A stretch of DNA of 64,000 bases from Microbacterium oryzae (GTDB lineage: Bacteria; Actinomycetota; Actinomycetes; Actinomycetales; Microbacteriaceae), in NCBI RefSeq assembly GCF_009735645.1, contig NZ_CP032550.1:2294001-2358000 (forward strand), written 5' to 3'. The position numbers and the translations under genes are program-made. This document shows, in pieces, positions 54,080 through 62,614 of this stretch. Numbering within the stretch: position 1 is the first letter of the stretch; every line of letters begins with the position of its first letter. The notes below the pieces were generated by a model that saw nothing but the letters and a program-made list of their open reading frames with translations, was not told where the DNA came from and did no database searches.

Positions 54080-54847
54080 CTACGCCTCCGCGCGCGGCGG
54101 CTGCAGGGGCGTCTTCCCGGCCTCGAGCTCGGGCGCGACCTGCTTCTCCAGCACCTCGACCGCGTCGTCGGACAGGACGATGAGCCCGTCGAGCTCCTCT
54201 CGCACACGCTTGTACGCCACCTGCCGCTCCGCCGCGGTCGCGGACTGGTCGACCGCCGTCCGCAGCAGCTGCTGCGCGCGGTCGAGGCGCTTCCGCTCGG
54301 TCTCCGTGAAGCCGCTGTCGCGCACGCGCCGCGCGTCCTGCTCCGCGACGTCGAACGCGACCTCGAAATCGTGCACGGCGTCGCGGTACTCCGCGAGCGT
54401 CTCCGCGTCGATCCGCACATCCGCGGATGGCGGCCTCAGGCCATCCGCCACCTTCTTCGCCCGCAGGAACGCGGCCGTGAGCGGCTGCCGCCCGTCGCTC
54501 ATCGTCGGGAAGGCGATGAGCTTCGCGACGTCGAGCTCGTAGTCGAGCCACCGGTGCATCACCTCGTCGTGCGTGGCCATGAGCCGCTTCAGCCGGTCGT
54601 GCCGACTCGCGGCGTCGGATGCCTCGACGTCGTGAGCGGGGCCATCCTGCGCCTTCGCGGCCTTGAGCTGCGCTCGCGCCTGCATCTCGATCGACCGTGC
54701 CTCGCTCTTGGCCTTGATGAGCTCAAGGCGGCGCTTGTGGCGCTCCTTCGACTGCTTCGACCACCATCCGCCGAAGCCGCTGGCGACGCCCATGAGCGGG
54801 AAGGCGAGCCACCAGTAGCTGCCGAGGAAGTCGAAGAGGGGTTCCAC
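54080..54847 (-). CDS. Membrane-anchored charged helical protein of unknown function
   Basis: 255 residues. One N-terminal hydrophobic segment (LGSYWWLAFPLMGVASGFGGWW) is followed by KQSKERHKRRLELIKAKSEARSIEMQARAQLKAAKA, a long charged helix, and then further helix-rich sequence. No domain or catalytic motif is recognised. Its last base adjoins the stop of the upstream convergent gene, with no space for a terminator. Confidence 0.7.
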   Translation of the reverse strand: MEPLFDFLGSYWWLAFPLMGVASGFGGWWSKQSKERHKRRLELIKAKSEARSIEMQARAQLKAAKAQDGPAHDVEASDAASRHDRLKRLMATHDEVMHRWLDYELDVAKLIAFPTMSDGRQPLTAAFLRAKKVADGLRPPSADVRIDAETLAEYRDAVHDFEVAFDVAEQDARRVRDSGFTETERKRLDRAQQLLRTAVDQSATAAERQVAYKRVREELDGLIVLSDDAVEVLEKQVAPELEAGKTPLQPPRAEA

Positions 54848-54897
54848 GGCTCCATGCTAGGCGCGCGCCGTCTCGCGCGCGGGGCAGTGAATGGTCG

Positions 54898-55767
54898 TCA
54901 GCCGTCGAGCGCCTCGACCGCGAGCTCCGCCAGCCGATGGTCGCGCGATTCCTCGTGCGCGGTGATCGTGATGACCGCGTCGTGCGCCTGATGCACGATG
55001 ACGTACTGCCCGTACGCGCCGTCGAGGCGCCATGCGTCACCGGGGCCGTCCCACACGGCGAGCCCGTAGCGCCGGAAGTCCTCAGGGCCCTCGGCGCGCA
55101 CCCAGTCGCGGTGCATCGCGTCGACGTACTCGGCCGAGACGAGCTGCCGGCCCCGCCAGGCGCCGCGGTCCCGCAGCACGCGGCCGATGCGGGCGAGCTC
55201 CTCGGTGCGCAGCTCGAGGCCGCTGCCGCCGACGATCCATCCCTGCGGGCACCGGTGCCACTGCGGGTTGTGGATCTCGAGCGGGTCGAACAGCCGCGGC
55301 GTGAGCCAGTCGCGCACGTCGCCGACCCGCGCGCCCAGGGCCCGCATCGCGACGTATGTGCTCGCGTCGGAATAGTGGAAGACGCGACCGGCGGATGGCC
55401 GTCGCAGCATCTCCTGCGCGAGGTCCGGCCAGGGGGCGGGCTGGTTTCCGAACCACTCGAAGTCGATGCCGCTCGTCATCGTGAGCAGGTGACGCAGCGT
55501 GACGGCTTCGACGCCCGCGCCGAGTTCCAGGTTCGGAAGGTAGTCCGCGACCGGATCGTCCAGCCGCGCGATCCCCTCGTCCACGGCCATCCCCATCGCC
55601 AGCGCGCACACGCCCTTGGAGACGGAGTAGATGTTCTCGCGCTCATCGCTGCGCCAGCGATGCTCGGCAGTGTCACCGCGGATGAGCACGTGAAGGCCAT
55701 ATGCGCCGAGGCGCTCCTGCTCTATGCCGCGAACGACATACTCGAGAACGCTCTGCGCCGAGGTCAT
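54898..55767 (-). CDS. Serine hydrolase, beta-lactamase/transpeptidase-like (second of a tandem pair)
   Basis: 289 residues. The catalytic SxxK is SVSK (48-51). The second motif is YSD (132-134) where most members have YSN or YAN. A conserved GAYGQYVIVH near the end replaces the usual KTG/HTG. No signal peptide is seen. It is a paralogue of the gene just upstream, with the same length and ELGAGVEAVTLRHLLTMTSGID region; only 4 nt separate them. These proteins cleave D-amino peptides, esters or beta-lactams; which is unknown. Confidence 0.85.
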   Translation of the reverse strand: MTSAQSVLEYVVRGIEQERLGAYGLHVLIRGDTAEHRWRSDERENIYSVSKGVCALAMGMAVDEGIARLDDPVADYLPNLELGAGVEAVTLRHLLTMTSGIDFEWFGNQPAPWPDLAQEMLRRPSAGRVFHYSDASTYVAMRALGARVGDVRDWLTPRLFDPLEIHNPQWHRCPQGWIVGGSGLELRTEELARIGRVLRDRGAWRGRQLVSAEYVDAMHRDWVRAEGPEDFRRYGLAVWDGPGDAWRLDGAYGQYVIVHQAHDAVITITAHEESRDHRLAELAVEALDG

Positions 55768-55771
55768 GCGG

Positions 55772-56635
55772 TCAGTCTGCCAAAGACCCCACCGCGAGCG
55801 CGGCCATCCGGTCGCCGCCGATGTGATCGTGGGCGGTGAGGGTGACGACGGCGTCGCCGCGGAAGACGAGGAGTTGCCCGTACGCGCCGTGGAGGCGCCA
55901 CGCATCATACGGCCCGCCCCATCCGGCCAGCGCGTAGCGCTCGTATCCGGGGCCGGCATCGCGCTCGACCCAGTCGGAGTGCATGGCATCGATCCATCCG
56001 CTCGAGACGAGGGCGCGGCCATCCCACTCGCCCCGGTCGCGGATGAGGCGCCCGAGGCGCGCCATCTCGTCCATCGTCAGGTGCAGGCCGCCGCCCGCGC
56101 GGATGAACCCGAGTGGGCATCGGTCCCATTCCGCGTCGGCGATGCCGAGCCGTGCGAAGAGGCGCGGCTCGAGGTAGGCGTGCACGTCGCCGACGACGGA
56201 GCCGAGCGCGCGCATCGCCGTGTACGTGCTGGCGTTCGAGTACTGGAAGACGCGGCCGCGCGACGGTCGGCCGAGGAACTCTCGGGCGAGGTCGGGCCAG
56301 TCCTCGAACATCGTCTCCGACCACGGCAGGTCGATGCCGCTCGACATCCGCAGCAGGTGCCGCGTCGTGACGGCGTCGACGCCCGCGCCGAGCTCGAAGT
56401 CCGGAAGGTATGCGGCCACCGGGGCGTCGAGGTCGAAGGCGCCCTCGTCGGCGGCGATGCCGGCCGCGAGCACGCAGACGCCCTTCGCGACGGACTGGAT
56501 GTCGATGCGGACATCGGGGGTCCAGCGGTGCGCGGCCGCGTTGTCTCCGATGAGGACGTGCGCCCCATCCGCTCCGAGCCCTTCGGCCTCGATCCCGCGG
56601 ACGAGGCGGTCGAGGGCGATCTGCGCGCGGTTCAT
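55772..56635 (-). CDS. Serine hydrolase, beta-lactamase/transpeptidase-like (first of a tandem pair)
   Basis: 287 residues. SxxK is SVAK (48-51), the second motif is YSN (132-134), and GAYGQLLVF lies near the end. I chose ATG 56635 (NRAQIALDRLVRGI), because this aligns its motifs residue for residue with the paralogue downstream. The two clearly arose by tandem duplication. No signal peptide is visible, so action in the cytoplasm, or a role other than cell-wall cleavage, is possible. Confidence 0.85.
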   Translation of the reverse strand: MNRAQIALDRLVRGIEAEGLGADGAHVLIGDNAAAHRWTPDVRIDIQSVAKGVCVLAAGIAADEGAFDLDAPVAAYLPDFELGAGVDAVTTRHLLRMSSGIDLPWSETMFEDWPDLAREFLGRPSRGRVFQYSNASTYTAMRALGSVVGDVHAYLEPRLFARLGIADAEWDRCPLGFIRAGGGLHLTMDEMARLGRLIRDRGEWDGRALVSSGWIDAMHSDWVERDAGPGYERYALAGWGGPYDAWRLHGAYGQLLVFRGDAVVTLTAHDHIGGDRMAALAVGSLAD

Positions 56636-56707
56636 ACAGCCAGTGTCCCAGCCCAGCGTGATCTGCAACTAAGCTTCGGCCGAACCGCGCGAAAGGGGCT
56701 GCCCAGG

Positions 56708-57550
56708 ATGCCATCCAATCCGTTCACTCCGACATTCGGCGTGACGCCCCCTCTCCTGGTCGGCCGACAGGACGAGATCGACGACTTCCGGTTCGCTCTG
56801 CAGGAGGGCATCGGCGCCCCCGAGCGCATGACGCTGCTGACCGGCATGCGAGGCACCGGCAAGACCGTCCTCCTCACCGCGTACGAGGACGTCGCGCGCA
56901 GCGAGGGGTGGCTGGTGATCTCCGAGACGGCCGAGCCCGGGATGATCGACCGGCTCACGAAGACGGCCGTCCCCGGGCTGCTGGCCGAGATCGACGAGCA
57001 GCATGAGCCGCGACCGGACTTCCGATACCGCATGAACCAGCTGCTCGACGCGATCGAGCCCGAGGACGGCGTGCTGATCAGCATCGACGAGATCCGCGGC
57101 ACCGAGGACTTCGAGCTGCTGAGCCACACCGTGCAGCATCTGCGTCGCGAGGAGCGGAACGTCGCCTTTGTCGGCGCGGGTCTGCCCTCGTCCGTGCAGA
57201 CGGTCCTCTCCGCAGATCGGCCGACGACGTACCTGCGGCGTGCCGACCGTCGCCACCTCGGCATGCTGGAGGCCGACGAGGTGCGCGCGGCGCTGGAGGT
57301 GCCCATCCTCGACGCCGGACGCGGCATCGCCTCCGATGCCCTCGACATCGCCGTGGAGGGCACTCGCGGGTATCCGCTCATGGTGCAACTCGTCGGATTC
57401 GAGACGTGGCAGGCGTCTCGAGACGACAACGAGATCACCGCCGAGCACGCGCAGCAGGGCGTGGCGACGGCGCAGCGCAGGATCGGCGAGCTCGTGCACG
57501 AGCCCGCTCTGGCCGATCTCTTCCCCGCGACGAGCAGCAGCCGCGGCTGA
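56708..57550 (+). CDS. Orphan AAA+/STAND-like ATPase lacking the usual C-terminal domain
   Basis: 280 residues. It starts SNPFTPTFGVTPPLLVGRQDEIDDF, an N-terminus conserved in actinobacterial ATP-binding proteins, and has Walker A GMRGTGKT (46-53) and Walker B GVLISIDEI (about 122-130). Related proteins are usually about 380 or more residues and continue after HEPALADL into a winged-helix domain. Here the chain ends nine residues later, FPATSSSRG. The C-terminal domain is missing, by truncation or as a natural short form. GGGG lies upstream of the ATG. Divergent from the serine hydrolases. Confidence 0.82.
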   Translation: MPSNPFTPTFGVTPPLLVGRQDEIDDFRFALQEGIGAPERMTLLTGMRGTGKTVLLTAYEDVARSEGWLVISETAEPGMIDRLTKTAVPGLLAEIDEQHEPRPDFRYRMNQLLDAIEPEDGVLISIDEIRGTEDFELLSHTVQHLRREERNVAFVGAGLPSSVQTVLSADRPTTYLRRADRRHLGMLEADEVRAALEVPILDAGRGIASDALDIAVEGTRGYPLMVQLVGFETWQASRDDNEITAEHAQQGVATAQRRIGELVHEPALADLFPATSSSRG

Positions 57551-57558
57551 CGAGTCGG

Positions 57559-57580
57559 AAGGGCCGGCGCTCGGCCCCTT
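57559..57580 (+). terminator. Terminator after the orphan ATPase gene
   Basis: GGGCCG (57561-57566) pairs with CGGCCC (57572-57577), and flanking AA/TT extends it; a short CTT follows. It lies 11 nt after the stop. Confidence 0.6.
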
Positions 57581-57601
57581 GACGCCGCCCGCACAACGCC
57601 C

Positions 57602-57625
57602 TAACGTACAACCAAATGGTTGCAC
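57602..57625. promoter_or_regulatory. ArsR operator overlapping a leaderless start codon
   Basis: TAACGT (57602-57607) is a -10 box 8 nt before the ATG. The palindrome CAACCA-AA-TGGTTG (57609-57622; 57606-57625 with one mismatch when extended) covers the start site and includes the start codon itself. Confidence 0.7.
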
Positions 57626-57957
57626 GAAGTGATTCACACGAAGCCGAGGTGGACCGGATCTTCCGGGCACTCGGCGACGCGACGCGCCGCGACATCCTGC
57701 GACGCACCCTCGACGGCGAGCAGTCGGTCTCGGCCCTCGCCGCCGGATACGAGATGAGCTTCGCCGCCGTGCAGAAGCACGTGGCGGTGCTCGAAGCCGC
57801 TGAACTCATCGTGAAGCGGGCCGAAGGAAGGGAGCGCCTCGTGCGCGCCGACCCGGAGACGATCGCGAAGGCGCAGCGTCTCCTCACCGAGTACGAACAG
57901 CTCTGGCGATCGCGCATCGACCGCCTCGACGAGCTGCTCGCCGAAGACGACACCTGA
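57616..57957 (+). CDS. ArsR-family repressor of an SRPBCC operon
   Basis: 113 residues. The winged helix is RIFRALGDATRRDILRRTLDGEQSVSALAAGYEMSFAAVQKHVAVLEAAELI, with no metal-binding cysteines. ArsR proteins of this kind often precede an AHSA1/SRPBCC gene, as here, 44 nt downstream. It probably represses the pair by binding the palindrome over its own start. The transcript is leaderless. Confidence 0.93.
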   Translation: MVARSDSHEAEVDRIFRALGDATRRDILRRTLDGEQSVSALAAGYEMSFAAVQKHVAVLEAAELIVKRAEGRERLVRADPETIAKAQRLLTEYEQLWRSRIDRLDELLAEDDT

Positions 57958-58001
57958 TTCGCAGAGGATGCCGCGGCATCCGCTTTCAAAGGAGAAATGC
58001 C

Positions 58002-58979
58002 ATGCCTGTCACCTCCGTCGTGAGCGACCCCCACGCGCTCACCGTCACGCTGGTCGCCGACTTCCCGGTCGGCCCCGAGCGCCTCTGGAAGGCCTTCACC
58101 GACCCGCGTCAGCTCGAGCGGTTCTGGGGTCCTCCCGGATACCCCGCCACGTTCGGCGCGTTCGACCTCCGCCCCGGCGGCATCGCCGACTACGCGATGA
58201 CCAGCCCGCGCGGCGAGGTCTCGCGCGGACGGTGGGAGTTCACGAAGGTGTCGGACCCCAGCTCCTTCGAGGTCATCGACACCTTCGTCGACGACTCGGG
58301 CGACGCGATGGACATGCCCGCGTCGCGAACCGAGTTCGCCTTCACCGGCACGGATGGCGGTGGCCGCGTCACAAGCACCACCCACTTCACCTCGGTGGAG
58401 GCTCTCGAGCAGCTGACCGCCATGGGCATGATCGAGGGCCTGACGATGGGGGTCAATCAGCTCGATATCGTGCTGCGGGATCTGCGCGAGTACGCGCAAA
58501 GCCGGGGCGCGGAGCTCGAGATCCTCGACGATCAGCACGTGCGCATCACCCGGGTCATCCGCGGTCCGCGTGAGCTGGTGTGGCGCGCGCACTTCGAGCC
58601 CGAGCTGATGCAGAAGTGGCTGCTCGGTCCGGATGGCTGGACGATGCCGGTCTGCGAGACGTCCACCGAGGTCGGCGGCACGTACCGGTACGAGTGGGAG
58701 CCCGCCCCCGGCGTCGAGGGCGAGCGCTTCGGCTTCGAGGGCGAGGTGCTGCACGTCGAGCCGGGCCGCCGCGCGGTGACGACCGAGCGCATGATCGGCA
58801 TGCCGGATGGCCCGACGACGATCAACGACCTCTCGCTCTACGAGGAGGACGGCGTCACCCTGCTCACGCAGCTCATCGAGTATCCCGATGCGGCGACGCG
58901 CGACATGATCCTCGAGACCGGCATGGTCGACGGCATGGAGGCCTCGTACGCGCGGATGGAGGCGCTCGTGCTGGCGTGA
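58002..58979 (+). CDS. Double SRPBCC (AHSA1-like) domain protein
   Basis: 325 residues made of two START-like domains in tandem: residues about 10-155 (VGPERLWKAFTDPRQLERFWGPPGYP) and about 175-325 (RGPRELVWRAHFEPELMQKWLLGPDGW). Single-domain versions are about 150 residues, so this is a duplication or fusion. The fold binds hydrophobic ligands or Hsp90-like partners; the ligand is unknown. AAAGGAG lies 7 nt before the ATG. Confidence 0.9.
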   Translation: MPVTSVVSDPHALTVTLVADFPVGPERLWKAFTDPRQLERFWGPPGYPATFGAFDLRPGGIADYAMTSPRGEVSRGRWEFTKVSDPSSFEVIDTFVDDSGDAMDMPASRTEFAFTGTDGGGRVTSTTHFTSVEALEQLTAMGMIEGLTMGVNQLDIVLRDLREYAQSRGAELEILDDQHVRITRVIRGPRELVWRAHFEPELMQKWLLGPDGWTMPVCETSTEVGGTYRYEWEPAPGVEGERFGFEGEVLHVEPGRRAVTTERMIGMPDGPTTINDLSLYEEDGVTLLTQLIEYPDAATRDMILETGMVDGMEASYARMEALVLA

Positions 58980-59003
58980 TGCCCGGGGCACGCGAGCTGC
59001 CGG

Positions 59004-59900
59004 TCAGTCGCGGGCGGCGAGCTCCCGTGCCCACGGCAGATCGGCCCCCGCGCGCGAGACCGTGACGGCAGCCGCAGCCGCGGCGGCGCGCCCGATCGAG
59101 GCGATCGCGGCCTCGTCGAGGTCGCGGCTGCCGGTCTCGACGAGCGAGCGGATCAGCGAGGCCATGAACGTGTCCCCGGCCCCGATCGTGTCGACGACGT
59201 CGACCCGCACGGGAGGGATGCGGACGACGTGCTCGGCGGTCGCGAGCAGCGCGCCGTCCCCGCCGAGCGTGACCGCGACCATCCGCGGGCCGAGCGCGAG
59301 TACCCGCTGCGCGACCTCATCGACCGGAGTGTTGGGGAACAGCCAGGCCGCGTCCTCGTCGCTCATCTTCACGACGGTGCATTCCGCGGCGATCTCCTCG
59401 AAGCGGGCCAGTGCGGTCGGACGCTCGCCGACCAGCGCGGGGCGGATGTTCGGGTCGAACGTGATCTCCTCGGCGTCGCTCGCGCGCAGGATCGCGAGCA
59501 CGGAGGTCGCGCCGGGCTCGAGGAAGGCGGCGATCGAGCCGGTGTGCACGACCTGCGCAGCCGGGGCGGCGCTCTCCGGCAGTGACCAGTCGATGTCGAA
59601 TGCGTAGGTCGCGCTGCCGTCGGCGCCGATGCGCGCGGTGGCGGTCGACGTGGCCGCCGGGAAGACGGACTCGGGCAGGACCTGCACGCCCGAGTCGCCA
59701 AGGCGAGCGGCGATGCGCGCGCCGCGCTCGTCGTTGCCGATGCGGGTCAGGAGCGCGACGTCGACGCCGAGACGGCCGAGTCCGAGCGCGACGTTGGCAG
59801 GGCTCCCGCCGACGTGCTCCTCCGATCCCTCCGCCGCGGTCACGATGTCGATGAGGGCCTCGCCGATGACGAGGACGTCGGTCTGCGAAGGCGAGGTCAT
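59004..59900 (-). CDS. PfkB-family sugar kinase (fructokinase-like)
   Basis: 298 residues. It starts DVLVIGEALIDIV, with the ribokinase-family GGSPANVALGLGRLG and the C-terminal ATP/anion-hole signature DTIGAGDTFMASL with its catalytic Asp. It probably phosphorylates fructose or a related sugar; no transporter or second sugar gene lies beside it, so the substrate is not certain. Confidence 0.9.
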   Translation of the reverse strand: MTSPSQTDVLVIGEALIDIVTAAEGSEEHVGGSPANVALGLGRLGVDVALLTRIGNDERGARIAARLGDSGVQVLPESVFPAATSTATARIGADGSATYAFDIDWSLPESAAPAAQVVHTGSIAAFLEPGATSVLAILRASDAEEITFDPNIRPALVGERPTALARFEEIAAECTVVKMSDEDAAWLFPNTPVDEVAQRVLALGPRMVAVTLGGDGALLATAEHVVRIPPVRVDVVDTIGAGDTFMASLIRSLVETGSRDLDEAAIASIGRAAAAAAAVTVSRAGADLPWARELAARD

Positions 59901-60134
59901 GAGTTCTCCAAGCGATACGCGCGGGATGGTGCGGAGGGGGTCAGTGCGTCAGCGCGGTGACGAGGCGCCGGGGATGGAGCTTCTGGTCTGCTGTGACTTC
60001 CCTCGATGCTACTCGTCAGCCCTCGGCCGCTTCGGAAGTGATGTCCGCCGGCTCGCGGCACGCGCGGCGATGTTCACGCGGTCGCGACGACCCCACAACA
60101 TGCCGGAAACATGTGCCCCGCACGATGTCCAGCA

Positions 60135-60845
60135 ATGGATACGTTCACGAGCACAGAGTCGGCGGGCCCTCGCGGTGCCCGCGTTCCCGCTCGCCGCCGC
60201 GTGTACGAGGCGCTGCGGACCGAGCTGCTCACCACGGCCGTGTCGCCCTTTCAGCGGTTCACCGAGGAGTACGTCGCCGAGCGCTTCGCGGTCTCCCGCA
60301 CGCCGGTGCGCGACGCGCTCGCACGGCTCGAGGGCGACGGCCTGCTGATCAATCGCGGCGGCGCGCTGTACCGCTACATCCCCACGCTCGAGGAGTTCAC
60401 CGAGCTCTACGAGCTGCGGATCCTGCTCGAATCCCACGGCATCGACCGCGCCATCGCCGACCCGACCGTCGGACACTCGCGCCCGGTGCTCGAGCGCGAG
60501 ATGACGCTGTGGCTGGAGCGCGGCGCACGCCGGGTCGAGCCCGACCCGGGCTTCGTCGACGCCGACGAGCAGTTCCACGTCGAGCTGCTGCGCGCGGCCG
60601 GCAATGCGCAGCTCGTGCAGTCGCTGCAGCAGGTGAACCGTCGGATCCGGCCCATCCGCATGCACGACTACCTCACTCAGGATCGCGTCGACGCCACGGT
60701 CACCGAGCACCTGGAGATCCTCGACCTCACCCTGCGCGGGCGTCTGCGTGAGGCCCGCGACGCCCTGCGCAAGCACGTCGGCCTGTCCCAGTCCATCGTC
60801 GAGGCGCGTGCCGCGCGCGCCATGCAGATCGCGCAGATGTCGTGA
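60135..60845 (+). CDS. GntR-family regulator with FCD domain
   Basis: 236 residues. The N-terminal winged helix (RRVYEALRTELLTTAVSPFQRFTEEYVAERFAVSRTPVRDALARLEGDGLL, about 15-75) is FadR-subfamily. The FCD ligand domain follows, with the metal-binding Asp/His pattern (DEQFHVELLRAAGNAQLVQ and TEHLEILD). It overlaps or abuts the allophanate hydrolase gene, so it probably senses an operon substrate or product. ATG 60135 is chosen; earlier in-frame codons have no support. The 234-bp gap before it holds no clear palindrome. Confidence 0.9.
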   Translation: MDTFTSTESAGPRGARVPARRRVYEALRTELLTTAVSPFQRFTEEYVAERFAVSRTPVRDALARLEGDGLLINRGGALYRYIPTLEEFTELYELRILLESHGIDRAIADPTVGHSRPVLEREMTLWLERGARRVEPDPGFVDADEQFHVELLRAAGNAQLVQSLQQVNRRIRPIRMHDYLTQDRVDATVTEHLEILDLTLRGRLREARDALRKHVGLSQSIVEARAARAMQIAQMS

Positions 60846-60865
60846 TCGCGGAAACGGAGAACACC

Positions 60866-62575
60866 ATGCCCGTCCTCAGCTCCCACCTCGCGCCCGTCGC
60901 GGCCGTCGCCCGGCTCTTCGACGCCATCCGCTCGGCCCCCGCGGAGATCTGGATCACCCTGCGCGATGAGCAGGACGTGGCCGCCGACGTCGCGGACGTC
61001 CGGCGCCGCACCGAGGCGGGCGAGACCCTGCCGCTCGCCGGCTACGTGTTCGCGGCCAAGGACAACATCGACGTCGCGGGGCTCCCGACGACCGCCGCCC
61101 ACCCGGCCTTCTCGCACATCCCCGAGCGCACCGCGACCGTCGTCCAGCGTCTTCTCGACGCGGGCGCCGTGCTCGTCGGCAAGACGAACATGGACCAGTT
61201 CGCGACGGGTCTCGTGGGCGCGCGCAGCCCGTACGGCGCAGTGTCCAGCGCGCACGACGCGGACCGCGTCTCGGGCGGGTCGAGCTCGGGTTCCGGGGCG
61301 GCGACCGGATGGCGCATCGTCGACTTCGCCCTGGGCACCGACACGGCAGGGTCGGGGCGTGTGCCCGGCGCCTACAACCGCGTGGTCGGACTGAAGCCGA
61401 CCCTCGGTCTCCTGCCGCTCGACGGCGTGCTGCCGGCGTCGCCCTCGTACGACACCGTGTCGATCTTCGCGCCGGACGTCGCCCTCGCCACGAAGGTGCT
61501 CGACATCGCGGCAGGCGTCTCCGACCTCGACCCGCACAGCCGCTCGTGCCCGGCGGACGTGCCGCAGGCGGCGCCCGTGCGCCCGCGGGTCGCCATCCCT
61601 GACGACGCGTCGCTCGTGTCGCTGTCACCCGCCATGCGCGAGGCCTTCGCCGGTGCCGTGCGTCGTGCCGAGGAGTTCGGCGCCGAGGTGCAGACCATCG
61701 ACTTCGCTCCCTTCCTCGAGGCCGCGCAGCTGCTGTACGACGGCGGACTCGTCGCCGAACGAGGCTGGTCGTTCGGTGCGTTCCTCGCCGCGCACCCCGA
61801 AGGTGCCGACCCCTCCGTCGCAACGATCGCAGCCGGTGCCATGGCGGTCGACGGGGTGAGCGTCATCGACGCGCAGCAGACGCTCCTCGCGCTGACCGCC
61901 GAGGCGCGGCGTCGCATCGACGCCGTCGACGCGCTCCTCATCCCGACCGCGCCCATCCACCCCCGTCACGACGAGCTCGCCGCGGATCCCCTCGGCGTCA
62001 ACCGCACGGTCGGCACGTTCACGAACTTCGTGAATCTCATGGACCTGGCCGCTGTGGCGGTGCATGCGGAGACCGTGCCCGGCGAGGGCGAGTTCGGCGT
62101 CTCGTTCGTCACGCCGGCCTTCCACGACCAGGTCGCGGCCGACCTCGCTGCGCGCTTCTGCGCTGAGGACCCGGGGGAGCCGCTCGCGTTCTCGGGCGGC
62201 GTGGATGTCGCGGTGTTCGGCGCGCACCTTCGAGGCGAGCCGCTCAACGGCCAGCTCCAGGCGCTCGGCGCGCGCTTCGTCCGCGATGTCGTGACCGCTC
62301 CGACGTTCCGCATGCTCCTGGTCGAGGGGGAGGTGGACCGCCCCGCGGTCATCCGGTCAGCGGACGGCGCAGAACTGCCGGGCGAGCTGTGGCGCCTCTC
62401 TCCGCTCGCGGTCGCGCAGCTGCTGGGGACCATCGCCCCTCCGCTCGCCCTCGGGCACATCGAACTCTCCGACGGCAGCGTCGTCCTCGGATTCACCGCG
62501 TCGGTCGTCGGCGAGGAGCGCGACATCACCGATCTCGGCGGCTGGCGCGCCTACCGTGCCGTCGCCTCCGTCTGA
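60866..62575 (+). CDS. atzF: Allophanate hydrolase
   Basis: 569 residues. The amidase-signature domain has the Ser-cisSer-Lys triad: Lys65 in AAKDNIDV, the cis-Ser in GGSSSGSG (137-144), and Ser163 in TDTAGSGR. A C-terminal domain of about 120 residues (VAVFGAHLRGEPLNGQLQALG...) is the one found in AtzF. It splits allophanate to ammonia and CO2, the last step of urea-amidolyase, cyanurate/biuret or related nitrogen routes. ATG 60866 is chosen because GGAG lies 6 nt upstream; a GTG at 60842 overlaps the GntR stop. Confidence 0.93.
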   Translation: MPVLSSHLAPVAAVARLFDAIRSAPAEIWITLRDEQDVAADVADVRRRTEAGETLPLAGYVFAAKDNIDVAGLPTTAAHPAFSHIPERTATVVQRLLDAGAVLVGKTNMDQFATGLVGARSPYGAVSSAHDADRVSGGSSSGSGAATGWRIVDFALGTDTAGSGRVPGAYNRVVGLKPTLGLLPLDGVLPASPSYDTVSIFAPDVALATKVLDIAAGVSDLDPHSRSCPADVPQAAPVRPRVAIPDDASLVSLSPAMREAFAGAVRRAEEFGAEVQTIDFAPFLEAAQLLYDGGLVAERGWSFGAFLAAHPEGADPSVATIAAGAMAVDGVSVIDAQQTLLALTAEARRRIDAVDALLIPTAPIHPRHDELAADPLGVNRTVGTFTNFVNLMDLAAVAVHAETVPGEGEFGVSFVTPAFHDQVAADLAARFCAEDPGEPLAFSGGVDVAVFGAHLRGEPLNGQLQALGARFVRDVVTAPTFRMLLVEGEVDRPAVIRSADGAELPGELWRLSPLAVAQLLGTIAPPLALGHIELSDGSVVLGFTASVVGEERDITDLGGWRAYRAVASV

Positions 62576-62614
62576 CCACCCGAGCACTGACCACCCGAGC
62601 ACGAGGAGAACCCC

